This document shows positions 1-13,800 of a DNA stretch of 64,000 nucleotides, in pieces; within the stretch, counting starts at the first letter, position 1; each line of letters begins with the position of its first letter. The position numbers and the translations under genes were made by a program. The notes under the pieces are model-generated. The model ran no database searches and was not told where the DNA came from. It saw only the letters and a list, made by a program, of their open reading frames with translations. The stretch lies in assembly GCA_014706295.1 (NCBI GenBank), contig JACSVZ010000015.1, positions 59,145,535 through 59,209,534 on the forward strand, in the 5' to 3' direction. The stretch is from Lycocorax pyrrhopterus obiensis. Its lineage: Eukaryota; Chordata; Aves; Passeriformes; Paradisaeidae.

Positions 1-432
1 TTCACTGCACAGAATGTATTAAGAGTCCGGTGCATAAGATGTTACCTCACTTAGTTACTAATTAGTGATAATTAAACGCTAGGAAGCTTTAATGACCCAC
101 ATTGTTTATACTGAAGGATTCTTTGCTATTGGAACTACAATTATGTGCACTTAGATCTTGGGTCTGCCAGTGGTGACATAAACTAATCTGCAGAAATGCC
201 TGTTAAGTAACTTCTATTAAATCCATGTTACAAACCCCTTTCAGTATTGTTTCACTATATTGATCTGAAACATGAGATGCAAAGTAATTTACTGGCCAGG
301 AATTACTCAGCAGTAGAATTTTCTCAAGTGTTTAATGCTGATAAAGTCACCATGTGATTAAAACCATTCATCAAAATGGCAGGCTGACTTTACGTAAAAA
401 CAACTTCAGTGACTGCTTTGCGTGCCCTTGAC

Positions 433-618
433 TCATGGGAGGGCTGTGCTACGTGGATACTCAAACCAGCTCCAAGGGAACTCAGACACCAGAACAGCAC
501 AGACTGGAGGAACTAGTACAAGTTCTAGTACAAGAGGTACAGCAAAGCAGTCCACCTCCATCAACATAAGCTGGTGAGACTCATCTGAGCTGCCTCCAGT
601 TCCTTCACTGGAGCTGGG
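433..618 (-). other. Weak candidate for the terminal AGK exon
   Basis: An open minus-strand frame contains EGTGGSSDESHQLMLMEVDC and ends in TGA at 433-435. The start resembles the EGAGGSFSIDS...MPVEVK beginning of the human last exon, but everything after MEVDC is unlike AGK. No AG acceptor gives phase 0 directly before GTGGSS; the nearest in-phase AG (within GAGCAG) would add about 11 extra residues. It is most likely a chance match or a strongly decayed segment. Confidence 0.15.
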
Positions 619-1232
619 CCATGGAATCAAACAGCACTGCTCTGTACCATGCACCCATGTTCTGAAGATCTTAGCAGCAGCTGCAGTATGAACAGCTCAT
701 TTTATACCACAACCCTTACTTAGGGCCCAGCTGTACTTAGCCCAGCACTGCAGAGTGTTCTTTCAGAATCACAAATCTGCCATGATCTGAATTCAATGCA
801 AGTATTAGGATGCTGGTTAATCATCACATCGTAATTCATGACTTTTACTTGCTAGTGACAGATTTTTTTGCCTTTCAACACATTCTATTCTCCCTTAATA
901 TGGAATTATTTTGCCAAATGATAGATCACTTGAAGACAGAAATTATCTATGAGATTGATTTCATGTCCTTGTAAAAACAAGAAAATGTCCTCCCAGGGCC
1001 ACAATAACAGCTCAGAGGCAGGAAAAGACGAATCTAAATTACACAGGCGGGCACAGCTTTGTCTTCTTTCTCAGCTTCATCATTTCAAAGTTTTGAGGCA
1101 CCTCCTTATACTGATCTCAGCTTCCTTGCCCTGTCTTACCCTCCTTTGTCTCTAATATTTATCTTCTCTACAGCAGTGCCTTCTAGGGCAAAATGTACAC
1201 ATCTTCAATGCTAAGGAGAAGATCATCTGCAT

Positions 1233-1478
1233 ATCACAGAATCACAGAATGGGTATGTTGGAATCAACAGTGGATCATCTGGTCCAACCTCCCTGTTCAA
1301 GCAGGGTCATCCCAGAGCACATTGCACAGGATTGTGTCCAGATGGTTCTTAGGTATCTCCAGTGAGGGAGACTCCATAACCTCTCTGTGCAGTCTGTTCC
1401 AGTGCCTGGTTATCTGCACAGTAAAGAAGTTGTTCCAGAAGTTCTTCCTCATGTTCAGGTGGAACTTCCTGTTCATAT
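1233..1478 (-). mobile_element. CR1 LINE 3'-end fragment
   Basis: The plus strand begins ATCACAGAATCACAGAATGG, the reverse complement of the CR1 3' terminal ATTCTGTGATTCTGTGAT-type repeat. It continues through the typical 'ggtccaacctccctg', 'cattgcacagg', 'ctccagtgagggagactcc' and 'aggtggaacttcctg' blocks. The element is therefore in minus orientation and truncated at its 5' side. It lies in intron 14 or the 3' region of AGK. The limit near 1478 is approximate. Confidence 0.88.
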
Positions 1479-1762
1479 GCAATACACTCAAGTAGGAGAC
1501 CCTTTAACCACCAGGACTGTCTTCTTAAAAGATCTGCCACTATTTCCTGGCAGAACAAAGCTCCCCCTCAGGTTTACAGACCACTTGGGGAAGTGCAGTA
1601 TGTCAGTCCTGGCAAGGGACTCATTGGCTGCACTGTGGAACTGAGTGTCTCACCTACAGTGTAATCAATCTCCCAGATTTAGAGTAGGAATTTCTTCAAG
1701 TGCAGCATTAACAGGTACAAGAAACAAAGTGAAAGAGTTTTTCATGTCTCTGAGCTTCTCAC

Positions 1763-1847
1763 CTCTGGAAGTTGCAAGATGCATCTGCTGGCTTGGATGC
1801 ACTGACTCCCTTCAGGGCACATATGTGGATCACGCATCTTTTGACTT
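1763..1847 (-). CDS. AGK: AGK coding exon 14
   Basis: This 85-nt exon completes Gly347 and encodes [20 protein letters not shown] then RCILQLPE (348-375). It matches human RNPKLHVEGTECLQASQC then TLLIPE. The acceptor is GGACAG|A and the donor GAG|GTGAGA, in phase 0. In human AGK one more exon of about 45 codons follows. Confidence 0.9.
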
Positions 1848-4800
1848 CTGTCCAAACCAAAAGAGAGATAAGGTAAGGACATGTTTCTCTCAGAAACAGC
1901 CTTCTTCAGGGATGACATTTTGTTGTGGTAAATCACTATGCATTTGGTAAACTTAAGAGGTTATATAAATATACAAATATTTCTGGGTTTAACTGTGAAA
2001 AAGTAGAAGAGTCCTTCCCTCTTCTGCTGCAGTCAATACATACCAGAATGCACCGACAGCCTCCAACCAGCTTCTGCTCTGAGGCTCACTGAATATATTT
2101 GAACATAGAGCACAGTTTTGTGCTCTTCAGTTCCATGCTGAACTGTGCACTTCCTGCAGTGACTATCATCTCCTCACATCCCATGCACCTAAACTTACCA
2201 GCAACCTAAACAACCCTAAGCCAAAGAAAGACAGAATTATAGTTATATTGAACCACTAAATTGCTATCTAAAAACAAACAAAACCCCCACATTTTTCATA
2301 TCAACACCAATCAGCATGACATTTCTTATCAGCTGCTTCCGTTATGACTCATGAAGAAAACCCCATCATTTTATCCATTCCAAGTAACATACCCAGTTTC
2401 GTCAGTTTCTCTCTTCTGGGTGCCTGTGAGATTCTTGTTTATGTACTGTACTTAGATAAGTGCTGCTTCCTTTCCTACTCCTGCTGATGTCAAAAGGGAG
2501 CACATGGAAGGCAGTTTTCCAAGAAACTGCTTGGTGGTACAGGTGCCACGTGGTCTTTTTCAAGTTTTAGGTTGCTGTCCTGTCACTGGCTCAGCTGTAA
2601 CAGAACAGCAAGTAGTGATTCCTTTTCCCCACAAGTGCTGCTGCAGAGTGAGCACAAGCTCTGGGCTGTGCTGACCTTCCCCTGGCCTCTTGACTGACCA
2701 CATACATAACCTTTTGACTCACCACTGGCAAAGGGTACACTGCACCCCAGGCAGCAACCTGTCAGCTTGGGCCCCTCTCCAGACAGACAGCAACACACAA
2801 ATAGCAAAGAGAACAGCACAGAATTACAGTGTTAATGCACCACAACTCTCAAGCATGGCAGAATTATCACAGATGTTCTCTGATAGGCAATGCCTGCTGT
2901 CCCCAGATTTCCATCTATCCTGTAGACTGATTTGAAAGCAGAGTGTACTTCAATATTGCCTGGGAGAAGAACTCACAAAAACATGTCAGAATCTCCCTGT
3001 ATACCAAGTCTTCTATGCCCAGAGGAAGGCAAGTGACTCTTAAAGTCACAGAAAATCTCAGAGAAGGAACATGAGAAGAGAGGGTTGAAACAGGAGATGA
3101 TAATCAAAGACAAAGGAAGAAAAGCTAAGGAAAGGGCAGGGAAGGACGGAAGCAATATTAACTGTGGAAAGTTTGGTTTTAATCCAATATGTATACACTA
3201 AAAGATTGATGAGTGACTGTGAGGGAATTAAACATCCTCCAGCAATATAAATTATAAATCATTGATGGCATGCAATACTGTCAGTTTATACAGTGCTGTA
3301 CAAACAAGCAGCAAGATTTCCCACCTAAAGTTTAACCTGCTTGAAGTTTAACATACAAGGTCCTAGATACTAGATACACACAAGGCATACTCTGAGGAGC
3401 AAGCAGATTTTTTTGGTCAATGAAGGCACTTGAAGCTCTATAGAGATGTAATTATGGGGTCAAGGTAAACTCAGAAAAGGCAAGACATGGAATTAAAGAT
3501 TCCATGTCAAAGGAGAACACTAGTAGAAGCAAATAAGACACAACTCCACTTGCAGTGATTGCCCCTCTAGTGGTCCTGCATAAAAAAATCGTAATTCATT
3601 TCCCTTAGACTCTGCTCCTCACTCAAGACCAGACAGCAATATGAAACAGGAACAAGACCAGAAGTCTAACAGTGCATTTCCGTTGATTGTTGCATCCCAC
3701 TCTACATGCTGAATCACAAAAATACAGGCAGAGAGAGAACCACAACACCTACAGCACACAGCATACAACTGGAACCTAGTTTTCACGTCCAGAAGCTGCC
3801 AATGTGAACCGATTGAGAGTAAGACCTCTAACAAAAAAACCCCAGTCTTCTGCACTGTAGCTGACAACTGTACTCATGCCCTGGAGTGACAGCTCACCAC
3901 ACGTACATATACACAATCTAAACTGGCTACCAGGATGTGGATTACTGATGCCACACTTTCCATGCCTGCTCTCCTTCCCTGCAGCACTTCTTAGTAAGCA
4001 CTCCATTGTAAACAACTCTTCTTCCCCCAGCTTATCTAAACATCAGCTCTGTGGCTGCTGCAGATGCTCTCGTTCACACAGATTTGATCCACAGCCAGAG
4101 GGCACTTTTATACACCTGGGATGACCTCCTCCTTTCTTTGAAACCCAACAACAGCTGCCTTCCAGCACACTGATGCATCTCCACACCTCCCCAGATACAC
4201 ACACTGCCTGAGCCTCCATGGTAGTTTCCTGCTGGATGTGTGGTTTTCTCTGTGTGACCCATCAGTTCTCATCAGCTCATGTCAGTGCCCTCTCCAATAT
4301 AAAAACCCCTCGAAATCTGCACTGATAAGGTATTTTTCCTAAAAACCTTTTCAACCCCCCAAATTCTGGTATTTAAACTATGAACTAAAAAAGAAGAAAA
4401 AAGAAAGAGCTGTTTCACACACTTCCAAAGACAAACCCTGTTGGTGCTAGGCAATGGGGGGCCTCTGATAATGGGCTTGACTCAAAACCCAGCTGGCAAA
4501 GGCACAGTGGGATCTCTGAACACCCTGATTCTGCCTTGAAAAAACAGGGTACATTTTTTCTGCTGTGACTCCTATCTGTGCAACTAACCAGTCCCTCCCA
4601 CTGCTCCCCCACCCCACATACCTCTCTTTGTCTTTCTTTGTTACCTACAGGATTTTTGGCACTATTTAATCAAAAGAGCTTGTTTCTCTGAACTTTGCTT
4701 GAACAGCTCAAAGCTTTCAGTACTGCCTCTAATTAGCTCTCAACAGCAGGGCAATGTTAATGCTCCTCAGAGGCTTTTTCTGCACAACACTAACCGTAGT

Positions 4801-7800
4801 CAGAAAATGTGCCACACTACTGCAGGAAGCATGTCCAGTCAACACAGGAGATATTATTTGCAGTGGGAATACACTTGAATATGCCTCCCTCAAGTCACAA
4901 AAGCTCATCCACGTTTTTCTGCTAGCAAAGTCTTCGAGAACCCAGAAAAGCATCTCCTTTGTCTCGCTCCTTTAGGAGACCAGATTCCTTTTGCTTCTAA
5001 TAGGAAAACCGCCTCCTCCTTTCCCTCTGTAGCCTTCAAAAGCAAACAAATCAGTCCCAAGCAACCACGGTCCACATGCTCACGCAATTTAAAAGCAGTT
5101 GCAGGTGGTAACCTGACTTACAGTGTATGCATAGGTCAGAAGATTCTATTCCCACTGAGGCTCCTGGGATGCTCAAATTAGGGGCCTGAGCTGCCACTGG
5201 TATCATAAACAAGTATCTTGCAGGAATTATTAGGGTGATGACAAGCAGGTAAAACTGCACTGAAATCCTCCCATTGTTTTCACTAGAGGGAGCTCGAAGA
5301 CTGAGAAAACAGCAAATTAAAAGGTAGTATGGAGAGGAGCTCTCTTGGATTTAGCAGGAAAATCTGTTGCTGATAAAACCTGTACTGAAGACGCAATGTA
5401 TTTGTGAGTGGGACTGTAAGAAGGAGCCAGAAAAGGCAGCTCTGATTTGCATCTGGTGAGAGCAGGAGGAACAAGCACATTACAAGACAACATCACAAGC
5501 ACAAAGGAAGCAGTAACATTCACTTTTTTCACATGCTGCTTCCTCATACCTGCAGCCTTCTTATCCCATGTACAAGCAGGACCAATACATTTGCTTAAAG
5601 TCCCTGTTTAAATTCACATCTTCCAAAGTTCTTCCAGCTCAGACCTAATTTCTCACAAGAGCTATTGAGACAAGGAAGCTCCTTCCTTAGAAGAGGGCCT
5701 GTCTAATCACAGTTCAAGAACTCCCAGGTACCACTAGTACAAACATACTAGCTCTGTGACCCACGTCTCAATCCAATGAGCAGCTAGGGCTAAAAGATTC
5801 TGAGGTAAGTCTGCATGGCTGCCTGTAAAACTCAGTTATGACAGTAATATCCAAGCAGTACTGACTTATAGCAACAGGGGAAAAGATGAAAGGTATAGCA
5901 AACTCAGAAGCTAGGAAGAACTCCAGGTTCTGAATATCAACACTCCAGGTTCTGGAGATCTGCCTTGTTTACAGAAACAGAAAATGAGTAAGACTTTTAA
6001 AGAACAAAATTATTAGCCCCCATGAAGCATTACTGACTGGTGTGCTTTGCAGTCCTCTGCTTCTGAATTTTGCAGCACAGCATGAGAGGAAACCAGTACA
6101 CTTTTCAGGGATCCTGTCCCCTTTTCACAGCCTTCCCATACTCACCCTCTGTGAACAAACTGCCCTTTGCTGATACTCTCTGCTTCAATGCAAATGTCCA
6201 TGAAGTCCTCTGTGCGCTGTGCAAAAAAGCATTCAGAAATCAAGCAGTTAACATTTGAAAATGCCACACCCAGGATACTGCAATATGTTCACACAATGGC
6301 CAGTCCTTTGTCCCGCAAAAGGAGGCGGAAGATGCATTTCTGCATTTCATGCTTTATTCAAATCTCAACTTGAGATCTGAATTAGAAATTATAGACAGTA
6401 TTTTCCCATTAATGAATATTCAATAAATACCACAAGAAGCAAAATAATGAGTCACACATTTGTCTTCTTGTTACATTAAAGACAATAGCAGATCTCTTAG
6501 GTTTACTAATTTAATTTCTATTCAATGGGTCTTTCACGAATTTAAGCAATAGTACAATGATACAACATTTGGCCACCAAGCACCATAGTAAGAGAATTTT
6601 AAACAATACAAATTGGAAATCAAAGTGTCCTTGGTAACAATCCTTTAAACTCCTTACTTAGCTTCTTTCCTATTTACAGCCTGCCCTTAAACTGAGTATA
6701 CAGTAAAGCTTTTTCTGGGAAAGCAACTTTGATTAAGATGCAACTTATTTTTTCATTTATTTTAATATTTCTGTCCTGGCAAAAGTCCTAGTGCAGATGC
6801 AATCAAAATGACAAAAGTAAAAATAAATGCATCTATTAGTATAACTCAGTTTATTCCTTTGCTGTTCTGCAGATGTAGTCTTGGCACAGCTTGTGCTGCA
6901 CCTGTATGGCTTTATCAGCTTCTCTTCAATGGGGCACCCTAGGCACAAATCTGAGGTGAGATGCGAGACAGAAGTGGCTGGCAGCAGTCAGCAGACATGG
7001 CCTGGTATCAATTCCAGAGAGCTGCTATTCAGCTTTGAGGGCTACAGGGACAACGGTTACAACAGAGGGACTTTAAAGCAGTAATAAGGGTCCACACTTG
7101 TAGAAAAACGATGCAGCATCAAGATACTTCCAACTCTAGAAACAGGAAAGTACAACTGGTCTAACATGAACTTGTCCATTTTTCTAGGCTATGCAAGAGA
7201 CCTGAGAACCCTACATCACTTCTTTTTTTTCGAAACCAATATTAAAGTGCATCTTCAAGGCCTGAAGGAGACAAAACCAACAACAAAAAAAGGGCATAAG
7301 GGCTAGTTTGTGGCAATCAGATACTTTTTCAGTTCTTGGCAGGTCTGTTATTACTTTTTATTACTGACTCCAATCCAGTTCAGCAACCAAATCTCTTGTG
7401 TTCAAGTGCCATCTAGAAACCACTAAAAAAAATACCGAAATACTTGTCTCTGTCTAGCTTCTACCATTACTAGGACACTGACAGTCCAAACAAAGAAGAA
7501 ACTAAAGTTCATGTGGTACATTCTCAGGAGAAAACAAGAGAACATTTTAAAAACTATATTGGCCTGTTTGGGTTTTTTTGGTCTGATCCTACAAAATAAC
7601 ACATCAATATAACTCAAGTTTTCATGTTCTTAAAGACCCTGAATTCTGAGGACGAAATATGTTGCAGTGAGTTCAACACCTCCTGTTAACCTGGGTATAG
7701 TGGCAAGCGTTTCCTGAAGCCATGAGGAGGAAATGAAGGGAAGCTCACGAGTATAGGATCACTGTGTCAGCATTTTCCAGTAAAATTAAAGACTGACATC

Positions 7801-10800
7801 TATCCAAATAGCTTTCATAGCAGTAAAATTGCACCAAAACACAGTCATAAGCCAAAGACAGGTTCTAAAACAATGAATGAACAGCATGAACATGCTGAGA
7901 AGGTTATGACAAGAACAGTTCCTTTGCTGCCTTGCTTCTATTCTTCCACAGCCACCCGCATTTCCTTTCCTTCAAATCAGTGTAGCCCCTGTCCTTTCCC
8001 TAGTACCAATTAATTTTAACTCCACTCTGAAAGTCTAAAAAAGAGAGAAAAATAAAAAATTCCAGCCAGACATTCAGGCTCAGCTTCCTTCTAGCAGTAG
8101 TTGATAAAACAGAATCACTCTCATACAGGTAAAAAAGGAAAAGGAATGCTTCTTGGTGCTTAGTTTACTCACAGGCAATCCTAAAGCTTCTCTTTGGCTA
8201 CTGAAACCTAGCTGCACAAATTCTTTCTGATCCCACTGCACCCCAGTTCTACATTGGTCTCCAATGCTTTTACACTGGCTCTGAAACTTGCCCATTCCTG
8301 GATTCAGTCATGGACCTCTTCTTACATGAGGTAGTAAATGTTATTTATATAGATACAAGAATGGGAGTTTAGCAAGAAAGGAAAACTCTGTGAGCAGGCA
8401 GCATTTGGAATCCATTTATGTTATGGTCTTACTGTTAGATCAAGCTGCCTGTTCCGAGTTGCAATGGAAAGCTCAATGGTGGATAGCTTCAGTTCTTCCC
8501 AGTCCTCTGGGGCTACCTCCTGGGGGAATTCTGCATATCAGGAAGAGAAGATATCAATCATTAAGTGGAATTTAATTACACAGATCACTATGACGCATGA
8601 TGCCAGACAGAAAAATCAGTCTGAGCCATTCTGGCCACTAGGTTTTGTTTCTCTAAAATGTCAAAATCTTAAAAAAGGAAAAGGGAGCTTGGGAGTACTG
8701 AAGAAAAGAAAAAGATACCATCAGCATTTACACAGTAGCAGAAAAGACTGTCAAGCACAGTACATCATAGCCCTGTGAGTCCTTATGTCCAGGGAGTAAC
8801 AGCTCCTGGGCTGGTTACAGGAACACTTAGAAAACCCAGGAAATGCTGCTACCAAAAAACCAGGAATCCAATGTTCAGAATGCTGTGGTAACACATATTT
8901 TCTACAGGAGGAAGCTTGACAATTCATATATCTTGACAGTTCTCATATCCAGGTCACTTGGTTCATGCTCCTGCATGAATCAACTCTGCTAGCCAAGGAG
9001 AAACGAGGTCTTTCCACCAGACTATGCAAAATATCCACTCTCTTTCCTCCTGTGGCCTGCCTTGTGCACTGCCCAGACAAACAGCCCAACCCAAGAGAGG
9101 CTCAGAGAACACAAAGTTTATGGTACTGAAAGAATTTAACGTACCAAGAGAAATTTAGGGCTTCTGCATGGCCCAAATTTTACTGTTCTATTTAAAGTAA
9201 CATTTGTTGCTCTGTGTCAGCAGCTCTCCCCACCCTGGAAAACAAGGGCTGCTCCTCTCTCCCCAGCTCACTAAGAAGCATTCTGCTGGAAGAAGATTTC
9301 AAGCAGCTCACCCAGAAGTGCCAAGTATCCTCTATGGATGCCTCCACAGCAATAGCAACTGTGAGTCCAGAGAATACCCTGGTCTCTTTACAAATAAGTA
9401 TTTGTTTATGAGACCACAAACATTGGCAGGACTACTCTGCTCCATTTCTGACAGATAACACCATAACCATCTTCACAAAAATCACAGTTTAAATAAATTA
9501 AAAAAGTAAACAAACAAATAAATAATAGTAATAAAAAAGAGAGCAGTAAAGTAGACATGCCCTCCACACAACACACCCCTGGATCTATTAGAGGAGTAGA
9601 GCCTGTGAGTTCATGCCAGAACACACCCAGCCCACCTTTTGGAGACGACCAGTACGATCGAAGCCGTCTGTAAAGCCTCACATACAAAGGAGGTCTGGAT
9701 GGTTTCTCCTCTGGCTCTTCTGGAGGTCTCTCAGTTGGACCCAGGTACATGAGAGCAGCTTGATGTTTCTGTGGCCACTCCTTGGATTTACATGGAAATA
9801 CAGAAGATAAAAGGGCATTTTGTTTAGCACTTACCTGTTTATTCTGTTTAGTCCTGTAGCCTTTTTATTGTGTACTCACACACGGTCCTGCAGAGCTACC
9901 CAGACCCCCCCACTGCCTCAGCCTACTTTATGGCTCTCCAGTCTCCAAATTCATTGGTGAGATGACATTTCTGCACTTTCAAAAAGATTACCCACAGTTC
10001 CCAAATCCACTAATCTAATCCTTCCCTGCACAGAAGTGAGGGTGTTTTCCCCTCTATGAACACAGGGTGAAGGGATGTTTTCCTTGCTGCTGATGTGTGG
10101 CAGGGTGACACAGCTGCTTCTGGCTGGAGGGAACAACCCAAACCAGCAAGGTCAACATTAATGTCTGAAAGCACAGTTGGTTTCTGCATGGCACAAAGGC
10201 AACCTCAAAGAGCAACTGCTCAGCAGGATCCAGTGCAAACACACAAAGACTAGAGTGCTGTGTGCAGCCAAGGGGCACTAAAACCTGACAGGCCTTTGTT
10301 CTCCAGCAACTCAAACAATCCAGACCTGGCCTGATAGTCAGGTGCTTATAAACAGCAACACAACAGGTCTCAAGGCTAGTCACATGAGCTTTATAAAGCA
10401 TCTTAGGGAAAAAAAAAAGAAAAGTACTAACACAGTATTCTTGGTGATATTTCAGATCCCAGTCCCAGGGCTACAGAAGAACCTTAGCTTTTGAAATATC
10501 TCCAGATGCTGACAAAGTTTACTTCCTGTCATTGTTTTGAAAATAATTTCCGAAATGCTCCAAACGTAGGACTTAGGAAGGGAATCATTTAATTGGCTTT
10601 TAAATCTATACACTAAAACAACACAGCCAAGAGCCCACATGAACTCTATACAATTATTTTTCTATGTACAAAACTTCAGAAGTAGTTTTGGATCATGTAG
10701 CACAGGTTGTTAAGCTAACTCACCTCACCTCTGAGAGCAAGGAAAGACTTCACTCTCATACTTATATAATAAGCAGGACAAACAGAGGTTGTATCAGTAG

Positions 10801-13800
10801 GGCAGTACACAAACAATAAATACTAATGATTAAATGGAAAAAGAGCAATGCTGTGATAATTTAAGCCTGTATATTCTAGAAGAGAGGATAACACTCATAA
10901 CAATGCCCCTACCAATATCAGAAGTGAGCTCTTTCCCATTACACTTTTTTCAGCTACAGGTCATCCTGTTTCAAAAGACACCCACAGTAAAACCAGAAAA
11001 TATGAAGTACGCAGCAGCAAACACAAGCCAGGAAGAGATTAAGCTCAACAGGCTGGAGCCACTTCTTGATAACGTAAGAGGCACATAAAGCAATGAATAC
11101 CACAGTTAGGGGAGATCAGGTAGAAACTTTTCTCTCTAAATAGCTGAAGAAGTGGGCACTTCTCTTTAACCTTCAGCAGGTTAAATAGATCTTTCTAAGG
11201 TACAATTAATAGCTCACCAGAGAAATCCACTATCACCACCTCTAGCTGAGCCTAAAGACTCAAAGGAAGTGAGAAAGGAGCTGGACAGAAATGAAGAATA
11301 GGCTTCTATCTAGAATGCCAGCACACAGAAGCATAACCTCAAATTTTCTGGGGATGGGGGGGGAAACCCACCCCAACTTTCCTGGATACCTTACTATTAA
11401 GCCCTCCTTTACAGGAGTTTCCTATGAGCGAAGCATTGGCACTGTCACAGCATGGCTAGACTGCACTATTTGATCTACTGTACCAACTCCTGGGTATTTC
11501 CACTGCCTTTCATGAGGCTCCTTATATGCTCAGAGAACAGGAAAACCACGTGAATGATAGTGCCTTACCTTTCATGCAGGTCAAATTTTAATCTTTCCAG
11601 GATCAATTTTAAGCAACAGGAAAGTTTAAGGCGAGATAAAAGCTATTCATCTTCATGTTCATTTTACTACACAAGGAAGCCTGATTATCAATGTGCATGA
11701 GCAGTCTAATTATAGACCCTTCTGCCAGATGAATAAATCAGAGCGAAATGTTATTACAAAGACTGTTGAGAAAAGGTGGCTGAGCACTTTAGCACTTCAC
11801 CACCACTGCTGCTCACCAGTTTCACAGGGGGTTATTGGCTTCCCCTGGTGATCTTGCAGCAATAGATCTTCGGTAAAGGAAATTTTTTTAAAAAGTATTT
11901 CTCTTCCCCTTCCTTTCTTCAGAAGTGTATAAATTGGTAGGCTTTTTAACAAGTTGAGTTTCACTCCCATTTTATATTGTTACCAGAATCCTTCACAAAA
12001 GCTTGCAGATAGATTATACAAAGCAAAGTCAGCCTGTTCATTTTCCAAACAAAAACACTTTCCTCACAATTAATATTTACCTTAAATGTACTGAAAAAGT
12101 GAGCTGCTTTGGTTTTCAGAGGCCCAAGGTACCAGTACCTGAAAAAGAACAGAAACAGAACTTCTAAGATATCCTAGAGTCAATATTAGGAAAGGGGGAA
12201 ACTTTTCATGAAGTCAGAGCACACAGACTTGTTTGCCACTGAGTTAGTGCTCCCTGACAACCTTTAGCTTTTTGATACTGTCAGATAGTTTCTACACATC
12301 ACCAGCAACCTAGCAGTGACATCCCTATCCTGAGTTACACACCACCAAAATACAGTGTATAATCTTCACTACAAGCAGCAAGACATCTCACTATCAGAAT
12401 TCTACCTCGTTATGGGAGACGACTGGGGATGATTTAAAGGTCTGTGGTCTAACAGCTGGTGGTGTGCATCTCCACAATATGCAATAAAGCGTATTTCCAA
12501 AGGCCGGAGGAAACAAACAAAAAATCAAAAGCTTCAGTGACAAAAGAACCAGCAAACATTCATTAGTCCCAAAGGATTCTCACATCGAAATCAGGGTTTT
12601 ACAAAATAAAAATCCTGCCAGCCACACAGCACTGTATACAATCTAAAGATGTGACTGCATTTAGGCAGGGCTTGGCACATGTTTTGATCACCATCTTTCA
12701 GTAAAGAGGGTCAACAAAGCACATTAAACACCACCAGCTCAAGAGTACTGCAGATATAAGGATATCACTAACCATTAAGGCATGCAACTGTCCCACCACT
12801 CCCCTCAAGCCATGAAATTGTCTGTAAAATAGTAACATAAAACAGCACCAGGTCTCCAGCAGCACAATGCTTAGCAGAGGGATAGTCAAGCACATTTCTG
12901 GAACTGTGTCTTAAGGCTTAACTCCCTTTGAGGTCTTTTCAGTTTAAGATCAGCTGCACTGGAACACACAAAATGTTTTTAGCCCAATAACTCATCTCTC
13001 ACAGGGAGCAAAAGTGGATGAAGTGGGAAAGTATAAAAACAGGACAAGCACACGTGGATCTTGCTCCAAGCAGACCTTGAGCACCTGTTCATTTGTTGCT
13101 GAAGTGCTTTCCAAGCTGGGTATGTTTCTCTGCATTCAAAAGCATTTATAGAAGGAAGCAAGGCTTGAGGATATTCGTGTGCCTCATGTACCAAAGGTGC
13201 TGTCATACCTCCAGCACTGAGCCCAAAGGACTCTTACAAAAGAGAAGTGCTGCAGGGAAGGATGTGAAGGCTGACACCAGGAGAAAACCAGGGCATGGGC
13301 AGGAAGCCCAGCAGGAGTGTAGAGCAGAGAGAAGTGCACTTCTTTGAACTGGGGGCTGCAATTAGCAGGAGAGCCTGCAGCACGGCCAAGTCAGCACCTA
13401 CACAGCCTACCAAGAATGTCCCTGGTTTCCCAGGGACAAAAAACCTGACCATTTACTGCATCTCACCCATCCCACATCACTTCTCAAACCTACTCAAATA
13501 TTTTCCAGACTCCAAAGGTCTGCTACCTCCTCCTTCCTGACACAGATAGGTCATTCAAAAAGCACATGGTATTTCCTTACAGCTGCATTTCCTCCATAAG
13601 AGTTTGGGAGGTGAGCTGCTTTGGCCCTGCTGCTCCTTCAGAAGATAATGTTTGTCATTTGATACACAGACAGTGACATGTTAAATGTCCATTTGGAGAA
13701 AGCCCAATAATTATGAGTTTAACATTCAGAGAACAGTCATCAGATAGCACAGTCCATGCCATTTCTGGCAGGAACTGAAGGGCATTTCTACTGCATCTGA

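Larger units (their letters stand above)
1..1762 (-). other. AGK intron 14 or 3' region; terminal exon not identified
   Basis: After the exon 14 donor the remaining 1.76 kb should hold intron 14 and possibly the last AGK exon. I searched the reverse complement for the conserved tail (IDSEEYEAMPVEVKLLPRKL) and found no convincing match. The only weak candidate is the open frame at 433-618. A CR1 fragment occupies about 1233-1478. Two ATTAAA-like signals lie on the minus strand at 331-336 and 88-93. Nothing else is recognisable. Confidence 0.5.

Noticed and set aside
1193..1644. Several overlapping frames on both strands
   Set aside because: They fall within or next to the CR1 3' fragment and do not encode CR1 ORF2 protein.
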